Source of the DNA: Lysobacterales bacterium | GTDB taxonomy: Bacteria > Pseudomonadota > Gammaproteobacteria > Xanthomonadales > Rhodanobacteraceae | Length of the DNA: 64,000 nt | NCBI GenBank assembly: GCA_016721015.1 | Contig: JADKJL010000001.1 | Coordinates: 186,001 to 250,000 of the forward strand | Reading direction: 5' to 3' | Shown: positions 52,601 through 62,686 of the stretch, piece by piece | Layout: each line of letters starts with the position of its first letter | How positions within the stretch are numbered: position 1 is the stretch's first letter | The notes under the pieces: generated by a model | What the model was told of the DNA's origin: nothing | What the model saw: only the letters and a program-made list of their open reading frames with translations | Databases searched by the model: none | Made by a program: the position numbers and the translations under genes

Positions 52601-54470
52601 GCCGGCGTTGAAGCCCGGCGCCGTGCAAGCCGGCAAGGGCACGCCATTGCCCGTGCACAGCGTTGGCTGGTTCTGGCCGAAATTGGCGTAGTTCGTGTTC
52701 GGATCTTCGCCAGCTGGGTCAGGCTGTATGTCAGGTACATCGTTATCGTGTGCGAGATCGATGCCGATACCGACCCCCGGCGTGGTCACGCCATTGGCAT
52801 AGATCTGGTTGCGCTGGATCAGGTTGGCCCAGCCGTTGTCTGGATTGCCATCGCGCAAGGCGACGCCGTTGATCCCGTTGGCGGCGATCACGTTGTCATC
52901 GAGATCTCCCGGCCCACCGATGATCGTGCCGCTGGCCGACTGCACGACAATGCCATTGCCACGATTGCCAAGAGTGAAAATGTCGAGCCCGGTCGGCGGC
53001 GCGACGCCGATGAAATTGCCGCGGATGATGTTGCCGACCGTGTCGCTGCCGCGCACAAGGATGCCGTGGCGATCGTTGTGCAGAATGAAATTGGCCTCGA
53101 ATACCTCGCTGCCGCCGACCTGATTTCCGCCGGTCGTGATGACGATGCCATTGCCGGAATTGCCGACATCGAGCAACTGATCGGCCAGGCCAAACGAGGC
53201 ACCGGCAGGGAACGCGAACAGGCCGATGCCATTGCCGAAGATGCACACCCTCACCCGAAACCAGGATGCCGCCGCTGGTATCGCCGCCGTACTGGTCAAG
53301 CGCACCAGCGCCGTTGTCGCTCTTGTTGTCACTGATGACATTGGCTGGCCCGATGAAGGTGGTATAGCGGGTCGGCTTGTCCGGCGCGGTGCCGTCATCT
53401 TCGATGGTGGCCGTGATGTCGATACCATTGTCGCCATTGCCGAGCTCGAGCCCCGGCAGGCCGCCAGGCCCGATCACGTTGCCGGCGATGAAATTCGGCA
53501 GCAGCACGCTGCCGCTGATCGAGATGCCATCGTTGATGTTGCCGCTGATGACATTGCCCGGACCGATGAAATTGCCATAGGCGCCATTGCTGAGCACGAC
53601 CGCATCGGGCGAACCACCGCCGGTGCCGTTCGGGATCGCCGACAGCGAATCGGCACTGAGACCAATGATGTTGCCGGCGACAAACGTGTTGACTGTCATC
53701 GCATTGTTCAGCGTGATCGCCGTCTGCAGATTGCCGGAAATATGGTTGCCGGTGATCGCGTTGGGCATGGCGATGACCGTCAATGCGGCCTTCAGCGCGA
53801 GCGAGTAGGCCACGATTCCGGCGAAGTCGGTCGGCGGATTGTCGATCAGATTCTGGATATCGGGAATCGACGGCGGCGGAATCGTGCCGGAAAGGTTGAT
53901 GCCATCGCCATCGTTCGGCGCGGCAGAGGTTCCAGCCGGATTGGTGCCGATGCGATTGTTGGCAAATGTGTAGCCGTGCCCACTCGCGTCGATGCCGTTG
54001 CCAGCGCAGTTGCGGATGACCAGATTGCTGATCGTCGAACCCTGGCCGCCATCGGGGTTGTGGATCGGCGGCGTGGTCGTGTCCGTGCCAGTCGCATTCA
54101 ATTGGAAGCAATTGAAACCGCCAGCGCCGTTGACGGCGGCCGCGTTGATGTCGACGCGCCCGCCGACGGCGGTCGCATTCGTTCCATCGATGCTGACCTT
54201 GGCGATGATCGGAGGCAGGTCGGCACTCAGGGTAATTGTCTTGATCGCCGTGGCGAAGGTGATCATGTGCGGGCCGGTCTGCTCGTTGGCCTCCTCGATC
54301 GCGGCCCGCAGGGAGCAGGTGCCGGCGGCGGTCTTGCACAGGGCATCGTTGGGTGGTTCGTCGTCCGGATCACTGGTCGCATCGTTGACGACGAAGTTCA
54401 GGGCTTGTGCGGGCGGTGCCAGCGCGAATGCACAGACAATTGCGAAGATCATGGAGCGAATCACTGACAT
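49669..54470 (-). CDS. Giant secreted beta-helix / Calx-beta protein with IPTL-like C-terminus (frameshifts)
   Basis: About 1,600 residues when frame breaks near 53240 and 51712 and a scrambled stretch at ~50730-50975 are bridged. The start at 54470 (MSVIRSMIFAIVCAFALAPP) follows GGGAGAG. The mature N-terminus is 'TCSLRAAIEEANEQTGPHMI' (a CSLREA-type domain start), then a parallel beta-helix ('GNVIGPGGLPGLELGNGDNG', 'FILHNDRHGILVRGSDTVGN'). A row of Calx-beta domains follows ('YTVAEADGTTTLVVQRLGNP', 'FSPNPADQSVMENVGTATFT'), the last ones as near-identical 118-residue repeats. The end 'ITAIPATSSWSLGLLVLLLI' plus a basic tail is an IPTL-CTERM-like sorting signal. Calx-beta domains bind Ca2+. 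It probably sits on the cell surface or is shed from it. Confidence 0.8.
49990..51200. repeat. 354-bp tandem repeats coding Calx-beta domains
   Basis: Blocks of 354 bp (118 codons) follow each other almost unchanged, for example around 50153-50338 and 50507-50692. Each codes 'GSLQFSPNPADQSVMENVGT', 'ATFTVTRSGGSTGAVSTTVA' and 'LTWADGDATDRAVTITVNDD'. Such high DNA identity points to recent expansion or repeat homogenisation. One unit, about 50730-50975, is badly altered. Confidence 0.9.
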
Positions 54471-54678
54471 GGGTGCTCTCCCGGCAAGCCAGACTGGACG
54501 GAATCGGCGGCCTCGACAGGAGTCCGTCCCTATTCCAAATGAAAAACGGAAACTGAAGCGAACGGGGGCCATCAAGTTTTCTGCGTTAGAAAGGCGGGCT
54601 CGCCGGGCATGACCAATCGGCCACGACCTGACCTCGGCCGGCGGGCACAATGTGCGCTGGTCCCGGGAGGAATCGCCG

Positions 54679-57600
54679 ATGAAATCGGTTTTCGCTGCAC
54701 TGCTGCTTCTGATGGCTTGTCCATACGGCGCTCGCGCCGAGTCGATCTATGCGCGTGGCCCTTCGCTGCATGGGGACACCCTCGTGTTCACCGCCGAGGG
54801 CGATCTATGGCGGGTGCCATTGGCCGGAGGCACGGCCCAGCGCCTGACCAGCAATGCAGGTGAGGAGAGCCAGGCATCGATCTCGCCCGATGGCCGTCGC
54901 ATCGCCTTTGTCGGCAGCTACGATGCCAGCCCCGAGGTCTATGTCATGCCGATCGACGGTGGCGCACCGAAGCGTTTGAGTTTCGACGGGGCTGGCGTAC
55001 GCGTGGTCGGCTGGACGCCGGCTAACGAGGTTCTGTTTGCGAGCACGGCGGTAACCGGGCCTGGCAGCAGCATGATCTTGCGTGCGGTGAATCCGGATAC
55101 GCTGATCCAGCGCAGCCTGCCATTTGCCGATGCCAACCAGGCCAGCTTCGATGCGAAGAGCGGTTCGATCTTTTTCACCCGCTTCGGCCTGCATATCACC
55201 GGCGACCACGCACGCGGCTACAAGGGTGGCGCAATGGCGCAACTTTGGCGCGCGCCAGCTGACGGCAGTGCCGAGGCGACCCGACTCGACGCCGATGTGA
55301 ATGCCTCGCTGCGACGGCCGATGTGGTGGAAGGGTCGTCTCTATCACCTCAGCGACGAGACCGGCAGCGACAATCTCTGGAGCATGGGCGCCGACGGCAG
55401 CGACCGTCGCGCGCTGACCTCATTCAACGCTTTCGAAGTACGCGATCCACAACTGCAGGATGGCCACATCGTCTACCAATACGGGGCCGACATTCGCGAC
55501 ATCGATCTGGCCACCGGCACCGATCGCGTCGTTCCGATCGACCTGGTCAGCGATTTCGAGCAGCGCCGCACGCGCTGGCTGGAGAAGCCGCTCGACTATC
55601 TCGATGATGTCGCGCTCAACGCGGATGGCTCGCGCGCTGTTCTCGTTGCCCGCGGCTCTGCCACGTATGCCGCCACCGATGCGCGCCGGCGCATCGACAT
55701 CGCGGTGCCGAAGGATGCGCGGATTCGCGCCGCGGTGCCGAGCAGCGACGGCAAATCCATCTATGCGATCAGCGATATCGGCGGACACGAGGAAATCTGG
55801 CGCTTTCCCGCCGATGGATCCGGTCCGGGCGAAGCACTGACGCGCGACTCGAACATACGCCGCTGGCATCTGTACCTGTCACCGGATGGCAAGTCGCTGG
55901 CCTTCGACGACAAGCGTGCGCGCCTGTCGGTCCTCGATCTCGGCACGCGCAAGATCCGCGTGGTCGACGAATCCCATTTCGGCGGGGACGATGTCTACGC
56001 CTCGGTGAACTGGTCGGCTGACAGCAAGACACTGGCCGTGGCCCGTCCGGACAGCCGCGAAGGTCGTCCCCAGATCGTGCTGGTTGCGCTCGATGGCTCG
56101 CAAAAAGCCGTCGTCAGCAGCGATCGTTACGAAAGTGGATGGGGCGTGTTCTCGCGTGATGGCAAGTGGCTCTATTTCCTTTCCAATCGCGAGTTCGCAA
56201 CCATCCCGCAGGCGCCTTGGGGCGATCGCAACATGGGTCCGACCTTCGATCGGCGCACGAAGATCTACGCGCTCGCACTGCAACCCGGCAACCGTTTTGC
56301 CTTCCAGCCCGCCGATGAGTTGAACAAGGATGACAAGGATTCAGGCAAGGACAAGGACGAAGACAAGAAGGACGACAAGAAGAAATCCGATGCGAAAACC
56401 CCCCCGCTTCCTGCCATTGCCTGGAATGGCTTGTCCCAGCGGCTCTACGAGGTGCCAGCCGATGCCGGCAACTACCGCTCACTGACCATCGACGACAAGC
56501 GCCTGTACTTCCTCGACGAAGGCGTCGCCGATGCGCATCCGCAACTCAAGACGCTCGTGCTTGGCAATGACGGCGACGAGGCCAAGACCTTTGCCGAGGA
56601 CATCGGCCGCTACCAGCTGTCAGCCGACGCCAAGAAATTGTTGCTGGTGAAATGGAGCGAGCATGGCGCCGGCGCGATGTTCATCGTCGATGCCGGAGAC
56701 AAGGCACCTGACAAGATGGACAAGAGCAAATTGCGCGTTTCCGATTGGCGCCTTGCCATTGATCCGCGCGCCGAATGGAAGCAGATGTTCAACGATGCCT
56801 GGCGCATGCACCGCGAGTTCTCATTCGATCCGGGCATGCGCGGGGTCGACTGGGATGCCGTCTACGCACGCTATGAGCCCCTGCTCGCCCGCGTCGCGGA
56901 TCGCAACGAGCTCGAAGACCTGACCGGCCAGATGACGGCCGAGCTCGGCATCCTCCATTCGCAGGTTCGCGGAGGCGATAAGCGCCGCGATGACGAGGTC
57001 GCCAAACCAGCTGCGCTCGGCGCCGATCTGGTCGCCGTCGGCGACGGCCTCAAGATTGCCCACATCTATCGCAGCGATCCCGAATTGCCGAATGAACGCG
57101 CGCCGCTGGCCCGACCCGGCGTCGATGCCCGCGAAGGCGATGTATTGACGGCGATCAATGGTCGGCCAGTGCGGACTCTTGCAGACGTCGCTGACGCATT
57201 GGCCAACCAGGCGGGCAAGCAGGTGCTGCTCGCACTGAGCCGCGCCGGCGATGCACGCAAGACAGTGGCCACGGCGATCGACAGTCGCGGCGAGTCCGAT
57301 TTGCGCTACGGTGATTGGGAACAGAGCCGCCGCGATCGCGTACTCGACAGTGGCAAGGGACGCATCGGTTACCTGCACCTGCGCGCCATGGGTTCCGGCG
57401 ACATTGCCGATTTCGCCCGTGAGTTCTACACCAACATCCACCGTGACGGCCTGATCATCGATGTGCGCCGCAACAATGGCGGCAACATCGACAGCTGGAT
57501 CATCGAAAAGCTGTTGCGTCGGTCCTGGGCATTCTGGGTCTACCCGGACAGCCCCCCTGAATTCAACATGCAGCAGACATTCCGTGGTCACCTCGCCGTG

Positions 57601-57987
57601 TTGATCGACGAGCGCACCTATTCAGACGGCGAAACCTTCGCCGCCGGCATCAAGGCCTTGAACCTGGCACCACTGATCGGCCAACGCACATCCGGTGCCG
57701 GCATCTGGCTATCCGGGCGCAACCCGCTGATCGACGGCGGCATGGCGCGCGTCGCCGAGTTTCCACAGTTCAGCGCCGAAAATGGACGCTGGCTTATCGA
57801 GGGGCGCGGCGTATCTCCGGATATGGCCGTGGTCAATCCACCGCAAGCGACGTTCAACGGTGGTGACGCGCAACTCGATGCCGCACTCAAATATCTCGAA
57901 GACAAGATGGCCGCCGAACCGATCAAGTCGGTCACGCCGCAAGCGATTCCTCCGCGCGGTGAACCCGCCTGGGATCTGCACCCGTAA
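54679..57987 (+). CDS. Tricorn-like S41 protease, exported
   Basis: About 1,102 residues. The start at 54679 (MKSVFAALLLLMACPYGARA) follows GGGAGG and opens a signal peptide, so the protease is periplasmic or secreted, unlike cytosolic archaeal Tricorn. Residues ~30-560 form PD40/WD40-type beta-propellers ('EGDLWRVPLAGGTAQRLTSN', 'QASISPDGRRIAFVGSYDAS'). A Lys/Asp-only stretch (KDDKDSGKDKDEDKKDDKK) near 555-575 links to the next part. Then follow the C1 helical domain ('WKQMFNDAWRMHREFSFDPG', 'MRGVDWDAVYARYEPLLARV'), a PDZ domain ('PGVDAREGDVLTAINGRPV') and the S41 core: 'LIIDVRRNNGGNIDSWIIEK' and 'IDERTYSDGETFAAGIKALN' with the catalytic Ser in Y-S-D-G. It starts a run of three peptidase genes. 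Confidence 0.92.
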   Translation: MKSVFAALLLLMACPYGARAESIYARGPSLHGDTLVFTAEGDLWRVPLAGGTAQRLTSNAGEESQASISPDGRRIAFVGSYDASPEVYVMPIDGGAPKRLSFDGAGVRVVGWTPANEVLFASTAVTGPGSSMILRAVNPDTLIQRSLPFADANQASFDAKSGSIFFTRFGLHITGDHARGYKGGAMAQLWRAPADGSAEATRLDADVNASLRRPMWWKGRLYHLSDETGSDNLWSMGADGSDRRALTSFNAFEVRDPQLQDGHIVYQYGADIRDIDLATGTDRVVPIDLVSDFEQRRTRWLEKPLDYLDDVALNADGSRAVLVARGSATYAATDARRRIDIAVPKDARIRAAVPSSDGKSIYAISDIGGHEEIWRFPADGSGPGEALTRDSNIRRWHLYLSPDGKSLAFDDKRARLSVLDLGTRKIRVVDESHFGGDDVYASVNWSADSKTLAVARPDSREGRPQIVLVALDGSQKAVVSSDRYESGWGVFSRDGKWLYFLSNREFATIPQAPWGDRNMGPTFDRRTKIYALALQPGNRFAFQPADELNKDDKDSGKDKDEDKKDDKKKSDAKTPPLPAIAWNGLSQRLYEVPADAGNYRSLTIDDKRLYFLDEGVADAHPQLKTLVLGNDGDEAKTFAEDIGRYQLSADAKKLLLVKWSEHGAGAMFIVDAGDKAPDKMDKSKLRVSDWRLAIDPRAEWKQMFNDAWRMHREFSFDPGMRGVDWDAVYARYEPLLARVADRNELEDLTGQMTAELGILHSQVRGGDKRRDDEVAKPAALGADLVAVGDGLKIAHIYRSDPELPNERAPLARPGVDAREGDVLTAINGRPVRTLADVADALANQAGKQVLLALSRAGDARKTVATAIDSRGESDLRYGDWEQSRRDRVLDSGKGRIGYLHLRAMGSGDIADFAREFYTNIHRDGLIIDVRRNNGGNIDSWIIEKLLRRSWAFWVYPDSPPEFNMQQTFRGHLAVLIDERTYSDGETFAAGIKALNLAPLIGQRTSGAGIWLSGRNPLIDGGMARVAEFPQFSAENGRWLIEGRGVSPDMAVVNPPQATFNGGDAQLDAALKYLEDKMAAEPIKSVTPQAIPPRGEPAWDLHP

Positions 57988-58059
57988 CAGAGGGATCGCT
58001 GACCGGATCGGCAGCCGTGGCCGATCCGGTTCGTGGCCCCGCCCAGCCCGGCTCGAACC

Positions 58060-59395
58060 TCACTCAGCGGCACGGCCGTTGCGCGGAATCAGATGGATCC
58101 GAGTCTGGCGGCCATCGAGGTAGCGGAATGTTCGGCCGTCGAAGCCGCCATCCTGCTCAAGCATGATCCGGATTTCTCTTTTCCACTCGGGGATATCCGA
58201 GGCGGCGTTGAGCTCGATCGAATAGACCGTGTTGGCGTGCATCGGAAAATCACCGCTGCCCGGCACGCCATCCTGCTGATCCCACATGCCGATGGTCGGG
58301 CCGGCTGCATGGCCGTGGCTGCCAAGCGGGTGGGTGTAGATCGTCGCCTTGATGTCTTCCTTTTCGCCTGGGCCAGGGCGCCGGCAAGGATCTGGTTGCC
58401 GCTGCGACCAACGGCGAACTGGCTGGTCAGGATGTCCTGCAGGCGATTGGCCTTTAGCATGGCTTTGGCGATTCCGGCCGGCACAGCGGATTCACCCGGG
58501 CGCAGGACATACGCGTGCTCCTGCACATCAGTATTCAGGCGCAGATAGGTGATGCCGAAATCGACATGCAGCAGATCACCTTCGCGGATGATCTCTCCGG
58601 CCGGATGATCGATGAAGCTCTTGAGGTGATCGAAGCTCTCGCCATCATCGCGCTGGATCGACACGGTCGGATGGAACCAGGTGTCGAGGCCGAGATCGCT
58701 GACCCGCTGGCGCAACCACCAGACCACATCGTCACTGGTCGTGATGCCGGGCGTGATGACGCGCTCGGAAAACGCCTCGTCGATGATCGCGTGGGTGATG
58801 CGCACGAGTTGCGGATAGATTTGCATCTCGCGGGCGGTGCGCGTTTCGAGCCAGCCGACGGCCAGATCCTGGGCCGAAACAACACGTGACCTGAATCGCT
58901 CGGGCAGCGCCCGCATGAGCTCGTCGTGGTCTGTCTTGACGAGGCCATCGGCGTGGGCAAAATCCGTCGAGATATCGAGCGCGATCTTGCTCGGGTCTCG
59001 CGTCGTCACAATGTCGGCGAGTGCATCCCATTGCTGCGGGAAGCGCTGCATGTCCCAGGCGGCGGTGATTCGATCGCCGACGTTGTAGCGGGCCACGGCG
59101 AGCTTTTCGTACTTGTCGTTGGCGCTGCGCGCGAACACGAGGATGGTGCGCCTTCGCGCATTGAGCCAGGTTGCCGGCAGCATCGTGCGCAATAGCGGAT
59201 CCTCATTGTATTCGCGCGAAATGACGATCCACATGTCGATGCCGTTGCGTTGCATCAGATCGGGCAGCACGGTATCAAGACGTTCGGCGAGGATCTCGTC
59301 GATCACGCGCCTGCTCACGCACGGGCAGGATTTCGCTGGCTGCAAAGGTCGGACCTGGAGATCACAAGGGCGCAGCAAAGCAGCAGGCTTTTCAT
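58060..59395 (-). CDS. Secreted M24 aminopeptidase P-like enzyme (frameshifted)
   Basis: Xaa-Pro aminopeptidase-like metallopeptidase of about 440 residues. The ATG at 59395 starts a leader MKSLLLCCALVIS; the frame then breaks (near 59355), continues as 'GPTFAASEILPVREQAR', breaks again (near 59308) and runs from 'VIDEILAERLDTVLPDLMQR' through 'GDLLHVDFGITYLRLNTDVQ' (metal Asp) and 'DILTSQFAVGRSGNQILAGA'. A third break near 58350 leads to 'MWDQQDGVPGSGDFPMHANT' and 'VYSIELNAASDIPEWKREIR' to the stop at 58060. Three breaks in one otherwise well-conserved gene argue for sequence error. It lies convergent with the tricorn-like gene and in the same direction as the M1 gene. Confidence 0.82.
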
Positions 59396-59513
59396 CGGTC
59401 GTTTTCGCGGGCGGGTTCGAGCCATCCTGTCATCGGCCCGCGCCGCTGACAACCCGAACAATCCGCGGGATGCGACGGCCACGGATTTCCCGCGGCCGTC
59501 GGCTTGATGCGGC

Positions 59514-61364
59514 CTAAGGCACGCCGAGCACCTTTTCGACTGACGCCTGGGTCAGCGGGTGATAGCCGGGTTTCGCCTTGACGTAGATGGCGCGGGCGAA
59601 CGTCTTGCCCTCGGCGGTCTTGGCCAGCTCGGCATAGATCGGCACGACCAGCTTGCGCCGACCGATGCGTTCGATGAAGGCGGCCATCGCCGGACGCGCC
59701 TCGGTATAGCCCGCGCGCACGCTGGCGACATACCAGCGGAAGGCGACTTCCGCGTTGCCCTTGCCGGTCAGTTTCCAGGCCTTGTCGAGCGCCTTCATCT
59801 GGGCGACGGTCGGCTTCGCCGGCAGTGCATTGAGGAAGCGCAGCCACTCGTAGGTCACCCAGTGGCTGGCCGGAAGCTCCTTGGCGGCCAGCTTGCCGGC
59901 GAAGAATTCGGCTGCAGCCTTGTCGACGGCATCGAAGCGCGCCGAATGCGCGATCGGCGCGTACTCCGGAATTCCGGGTTGATGCAGCCACTCGTCGATT
60001 TCCGCCGAACTGACCTTGCCTGGATATTTACTTTCGAGGTTTTCGCTGTAGTAGCGGAGGAAATCCGGGGTGGTGATGCTGTGGAACGCGAAATGGTCGA
60101 AGTACGCACGCAGGAACGGATCGAACACATCGCGGCCATAGCGCGATTCGAGAAAACGCAGAAACCAGCGGCCCTTGTCATAGGGCACACCGGAAAGTCC
60201 TTCGTCGGGATCGATGCCCTCGAGGTTGGTGACCAGCAATTGTTCGCGCGCCTTCATGCCCTGCATTTCGACCCGCAATTCCTGCGCATCGACGACCAGT
60301 TGCATGGTCGCTTCCTCCTTTCCATAGACGGCCTCGACGATGCGATTCTCCACATAGCTCGTGAAGCCTTCGTTGAGCCACATGTGCTGTGCATTGGCAT
60401 TGGTGACCAGGTTTCCCGACCAGGAATGCGCGAGTTCGTGGGCGATCAAGCCGACCAGGCTCTTGTCGCCGGCAATCACGGTCGGCGTGGCAAAGGTCAC
60501 CCGCGGGTTCTCCATGCCGCCGAACGGAAAACTCGCCGGCAGCACGAGGATGTCGTAGCGATCCCAGCGATAGGGGCCATAGAGCTTTTCGGCCGCCTCG
60601 ATCATGGCCTCGGTGTCTTCGAACTCCTTCGCCGCCTTGGCGACGACACTCGGTTCGGCAAACACCGCCGTGCGCGGTCCGGTTGCGCGCACGGCGAGTT
60701 CACCGACACTGATCGCGAGCAAGTAGGACGGAATGGGCTGCTTCATGCTGAACCGGTAGTCGCCATCGAGCGCATGGCTGATGTCGTTGTCGGCACTCAT
60801 GACCACGCGCAGGGGTTTGGGCGCTCGGATATGCGCGCTGTAGGTGAAGCGCACCGAGGGCGTGTCCTGCAGCGGCACCCAGCTGCGGGCATGGATCGCC
60901 TGCGATTGCGAGAACATGAAAGGCTGCTTGCCGCTGGCGGTCTGTGCCGGCGTCATCCACTGCAGACCTGATGCCTGTGGTGAGGTGCGATAGCGGATGC
61001 GCACGCGCGGCACCGGCGATTTCGTGTCGATGCGCAGGGCCGAGCCAAAAATCGGATCGCGTTTGTCCAGCGTGTAGGCGAGATCGTCGGTCGAGCCATC
61101 GGCGGCGATGCCCTGGATCGATTCGATGGCCAGGTCACGCGTATCGAGGACGAGGCTGTGTGCCTGCGCATCGCGCCAGTCCAGCGCGAGCTCGGCCATT
61201 CCGACCAGCTGCTGCCGTTCGAAATCGACATCGAGATCGAGATCAAGCGCGTTCACCACCACCGTGCCGGGCTCGGCATAACTGTGGGGGTCTTGTTCCG
61301 CCTTGGCGTCGACGGCCCCAAAGCCTAACGCGAATGCAACCAGCAACAGGCAACCGCTTTTCAT
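59514..61364 (-). CDS. M1-family aminopeptidase, leukotriene A4 hydrolase-like
   Basis: 616 residues, exported: the start at 61364 (MKSGCLLLVAFALGFGAVDA, cleavage near AKAEQ) has a good TGGAGG site. Family motifs: 'FPFGGMENPRVTFATPT' (the G-A-M-E-N exopeptidase motif as GGMEN), 'LIAHELAHSWSGNLVTNANA' (zinc His309 and His313, catalytic Glu310) and 'WLNEGFTSYVENRIVEAVYG' (third zinc ligand Glu332). The C-terminal ~150 residues are the helical repeat domain of LTA4 hydrolase-like enzymes. It should remove N-terminal residues from peptides in the periplasm. It belongs with the tricorn-like and M24 genes as a peptide-breakdown set. Confidence 0.92.
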   Translation of the reverse strand: MKSGCLLLVAFALGFGAVDAKAEQDPHSYAEPGTVVVNALDLDLDVDFERQQLVGMAELALDWRDAQAHSLVLDTRDLAIESIQGIAADGSTDDLAYTLDKRDPIFGSALRIDTKSPVPRVRIRYRTSPQASGLQWMTPAQTASGKQPFMFSQSQAIHARSWVPLQDTPSVRFTYSAHIRAPKPLRVVMSADNDISHALDGDYRFSMKQPIPSYLLAISVGELAVRATGPRTAVFAEPSVVAKAAKEFEDTEAMIEAAEKLYGPYRWDRYDILVLPASFPFGGMENPRVTFATPTVIAGDKSLVGLIAHELAHSWSGNLVTNANAQHMWLNEGFTSYVENRIVEAVYGKEEATMQLVVDAQELRVEMQGMKAREQLLVTNLEGIDPDEGLSGVPYDKGRWFLRFLESRYGRDVFDPFLRAYFDHFAFHSITTPDFLRYYSENLESKYPGKVSSAEIDEWLHQPGIPEYAPIAHSARFDAVDKAAAEFFAGKLAAKELPASHWVTYEWLRFLNALPAKPTVAQMKALDKAWKLTGKGNAEVAFRWYVASVRAGYTEARPAMAAFIERIGRRKLVVPIYAELAKTAEGKTFARAIYVKAKPGYHPLTQASVEKVLGVP

Positions 61365-61596
61365 GAATCCTCCAGTGTTTGAATCGATTCGCACGCAGGC
61401 GCTCGCGGCCATTTGCCGCAATGACAATCATGCGGGCCCACATCAAGATTCGGGCAATTCGATTGGTGCAGACTTCGTAATCCGGCGCAGGCCTTGCAAC
61501 CTTCAAGTATGCCATCGTCAATCCGGTCTGCGGCCCGGCCCACAGACGGAAGACAGCGGGTCGATGCCTGCGTATATTGGCCGGCAAGGGGGATGA

Positions 61597-62305
61597 ATGC
61601 TCAAACAGTGGGACAACCTGCAACACCTGCTGGAATGCACATCGGCGCCGCATCTGCGCACGGTGGCGTCTCGGCACGTGCAGCAACTCGGTTTTGACAA
61701 CTGGATCTACAGCAGCGGCGCCGAACCACGCGATGTTGGCGACGGTCTCGTCACCTATCCACCGGAATGGCTGAGCCTGTACCGACGCCGCGGTTATTTT
61801 GCGGTCGATCCGGTGGTCGACCATTGCCGCCAGCACATCACGCCGTGCCTGTGGGCTGCCGATCCGGCCGCTCGCGGCGCCGGCTATCAGACCCGCTTTT
61901 TCGCTGAAGCGATTGATTTCGGCCTCCGCGCGGGCATCGGACTGCCGATTCATGGGCCGCTGGGGCATTCCGGCATGTTGTCGGTGGCGATGGCCGATTC
62001 AGCGGATGCCGGCACGCACTTGCATCAACTTGGCGAGCTGCAGCTGCTTGCCACGTTCATCCACGAGGCTCAGATACGTTTGAGCAGCCAGAACCGCCAA
62101 TGCCCAGGTTCACCTGACCGCGCGCGAACTCGATTGCCTGCGCTGGGCCGCGGAGGGCAAGACCAGCTGGGCGATCGGCCAGCAGCTTGGCATCTCCGAA
62201 CGGACCGCCATCTTTCACCTGAGCAACAGCGCGCGCAAGCTTGGTGTGATCGGTCGTCGGCAGGCCATTGCGCGAGCAATGAGCCTGAACCTGATCGCCA
62301 TCTAA
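61597..62305 (+). CDS. LuxR-family transcriptional regulator with autoinducer-binding domain (one frameshift)
   Basis: About 236 residues. The start at 61597 (MLKQWDNLQHLLECTSAPHL) follows AAGGGGG. Residues ~5-165 match the autoinducer-binding domain: 'WLSLYRRRGYFAVDPVVDHC' (Trp, Tyr, Asp-Pro), the Trp of 'CLWAADP', and 'FGLRAGIGLPIHGPLGHSGM' (the conserved Gly). The frame breaks near 62098; one frame over is the complete LuxR helix-turn-helix: 'VHLTARELDCLRWAAEGKTS', 'WAIGQQLGISERTAIFHLSN', 'SARKLGVIGRRQAIARAMSL', stop at 62305. No luxI-type synthase is in the window, so it may be a LuxR solo that senses foreign or unrelated signals. Divergent from the M1 peptidase gene. Confidence 0.85.
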
Positions 62306-62686
62306 CCGCTTGTCGGACTCTGCGGGTTGAGCCCGGAGGTCGGCAGGGCGAACCCAGCTTGGCAACGATTTGCAGACCCATCGTGTTTCCGGGGAAAGGA
62401 AAGCAGGCGGCGGCTGTCCTCCATCCACACAGACGGATTCGGATACCAGCCGGGCAAAAGCCGACAAGCCACTAATCGCGCCTAACACACTCACGATCGA
62501 CAAACAAGCTGTAAGAACTGACAGCTATGGCGAGGCGGCCGTAACAGGCATGCTTGGAACACTGATTGGCGATGCCATCAAGCCTTCCCCCTGGTCGGGC
62601 GAGGAGACAACGGTTCGCAGGATGTGCTCCGCTTCTCGTCCGCCCTTTTATCTTGCCACCCGGATCACCCCGCTCACGCAGCGAAG
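62306..62686. other. 381-bp intergenic region, no gene recognised
   Basis: Lies between the luxR-type gene and ubiE (convergent). A 109-codon plus-strand frame crosses it (62370-62699) but its product is not protein-like and has no ribosome site. No terminator hairpin with a T-tract was found. Confidence 0.5.
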
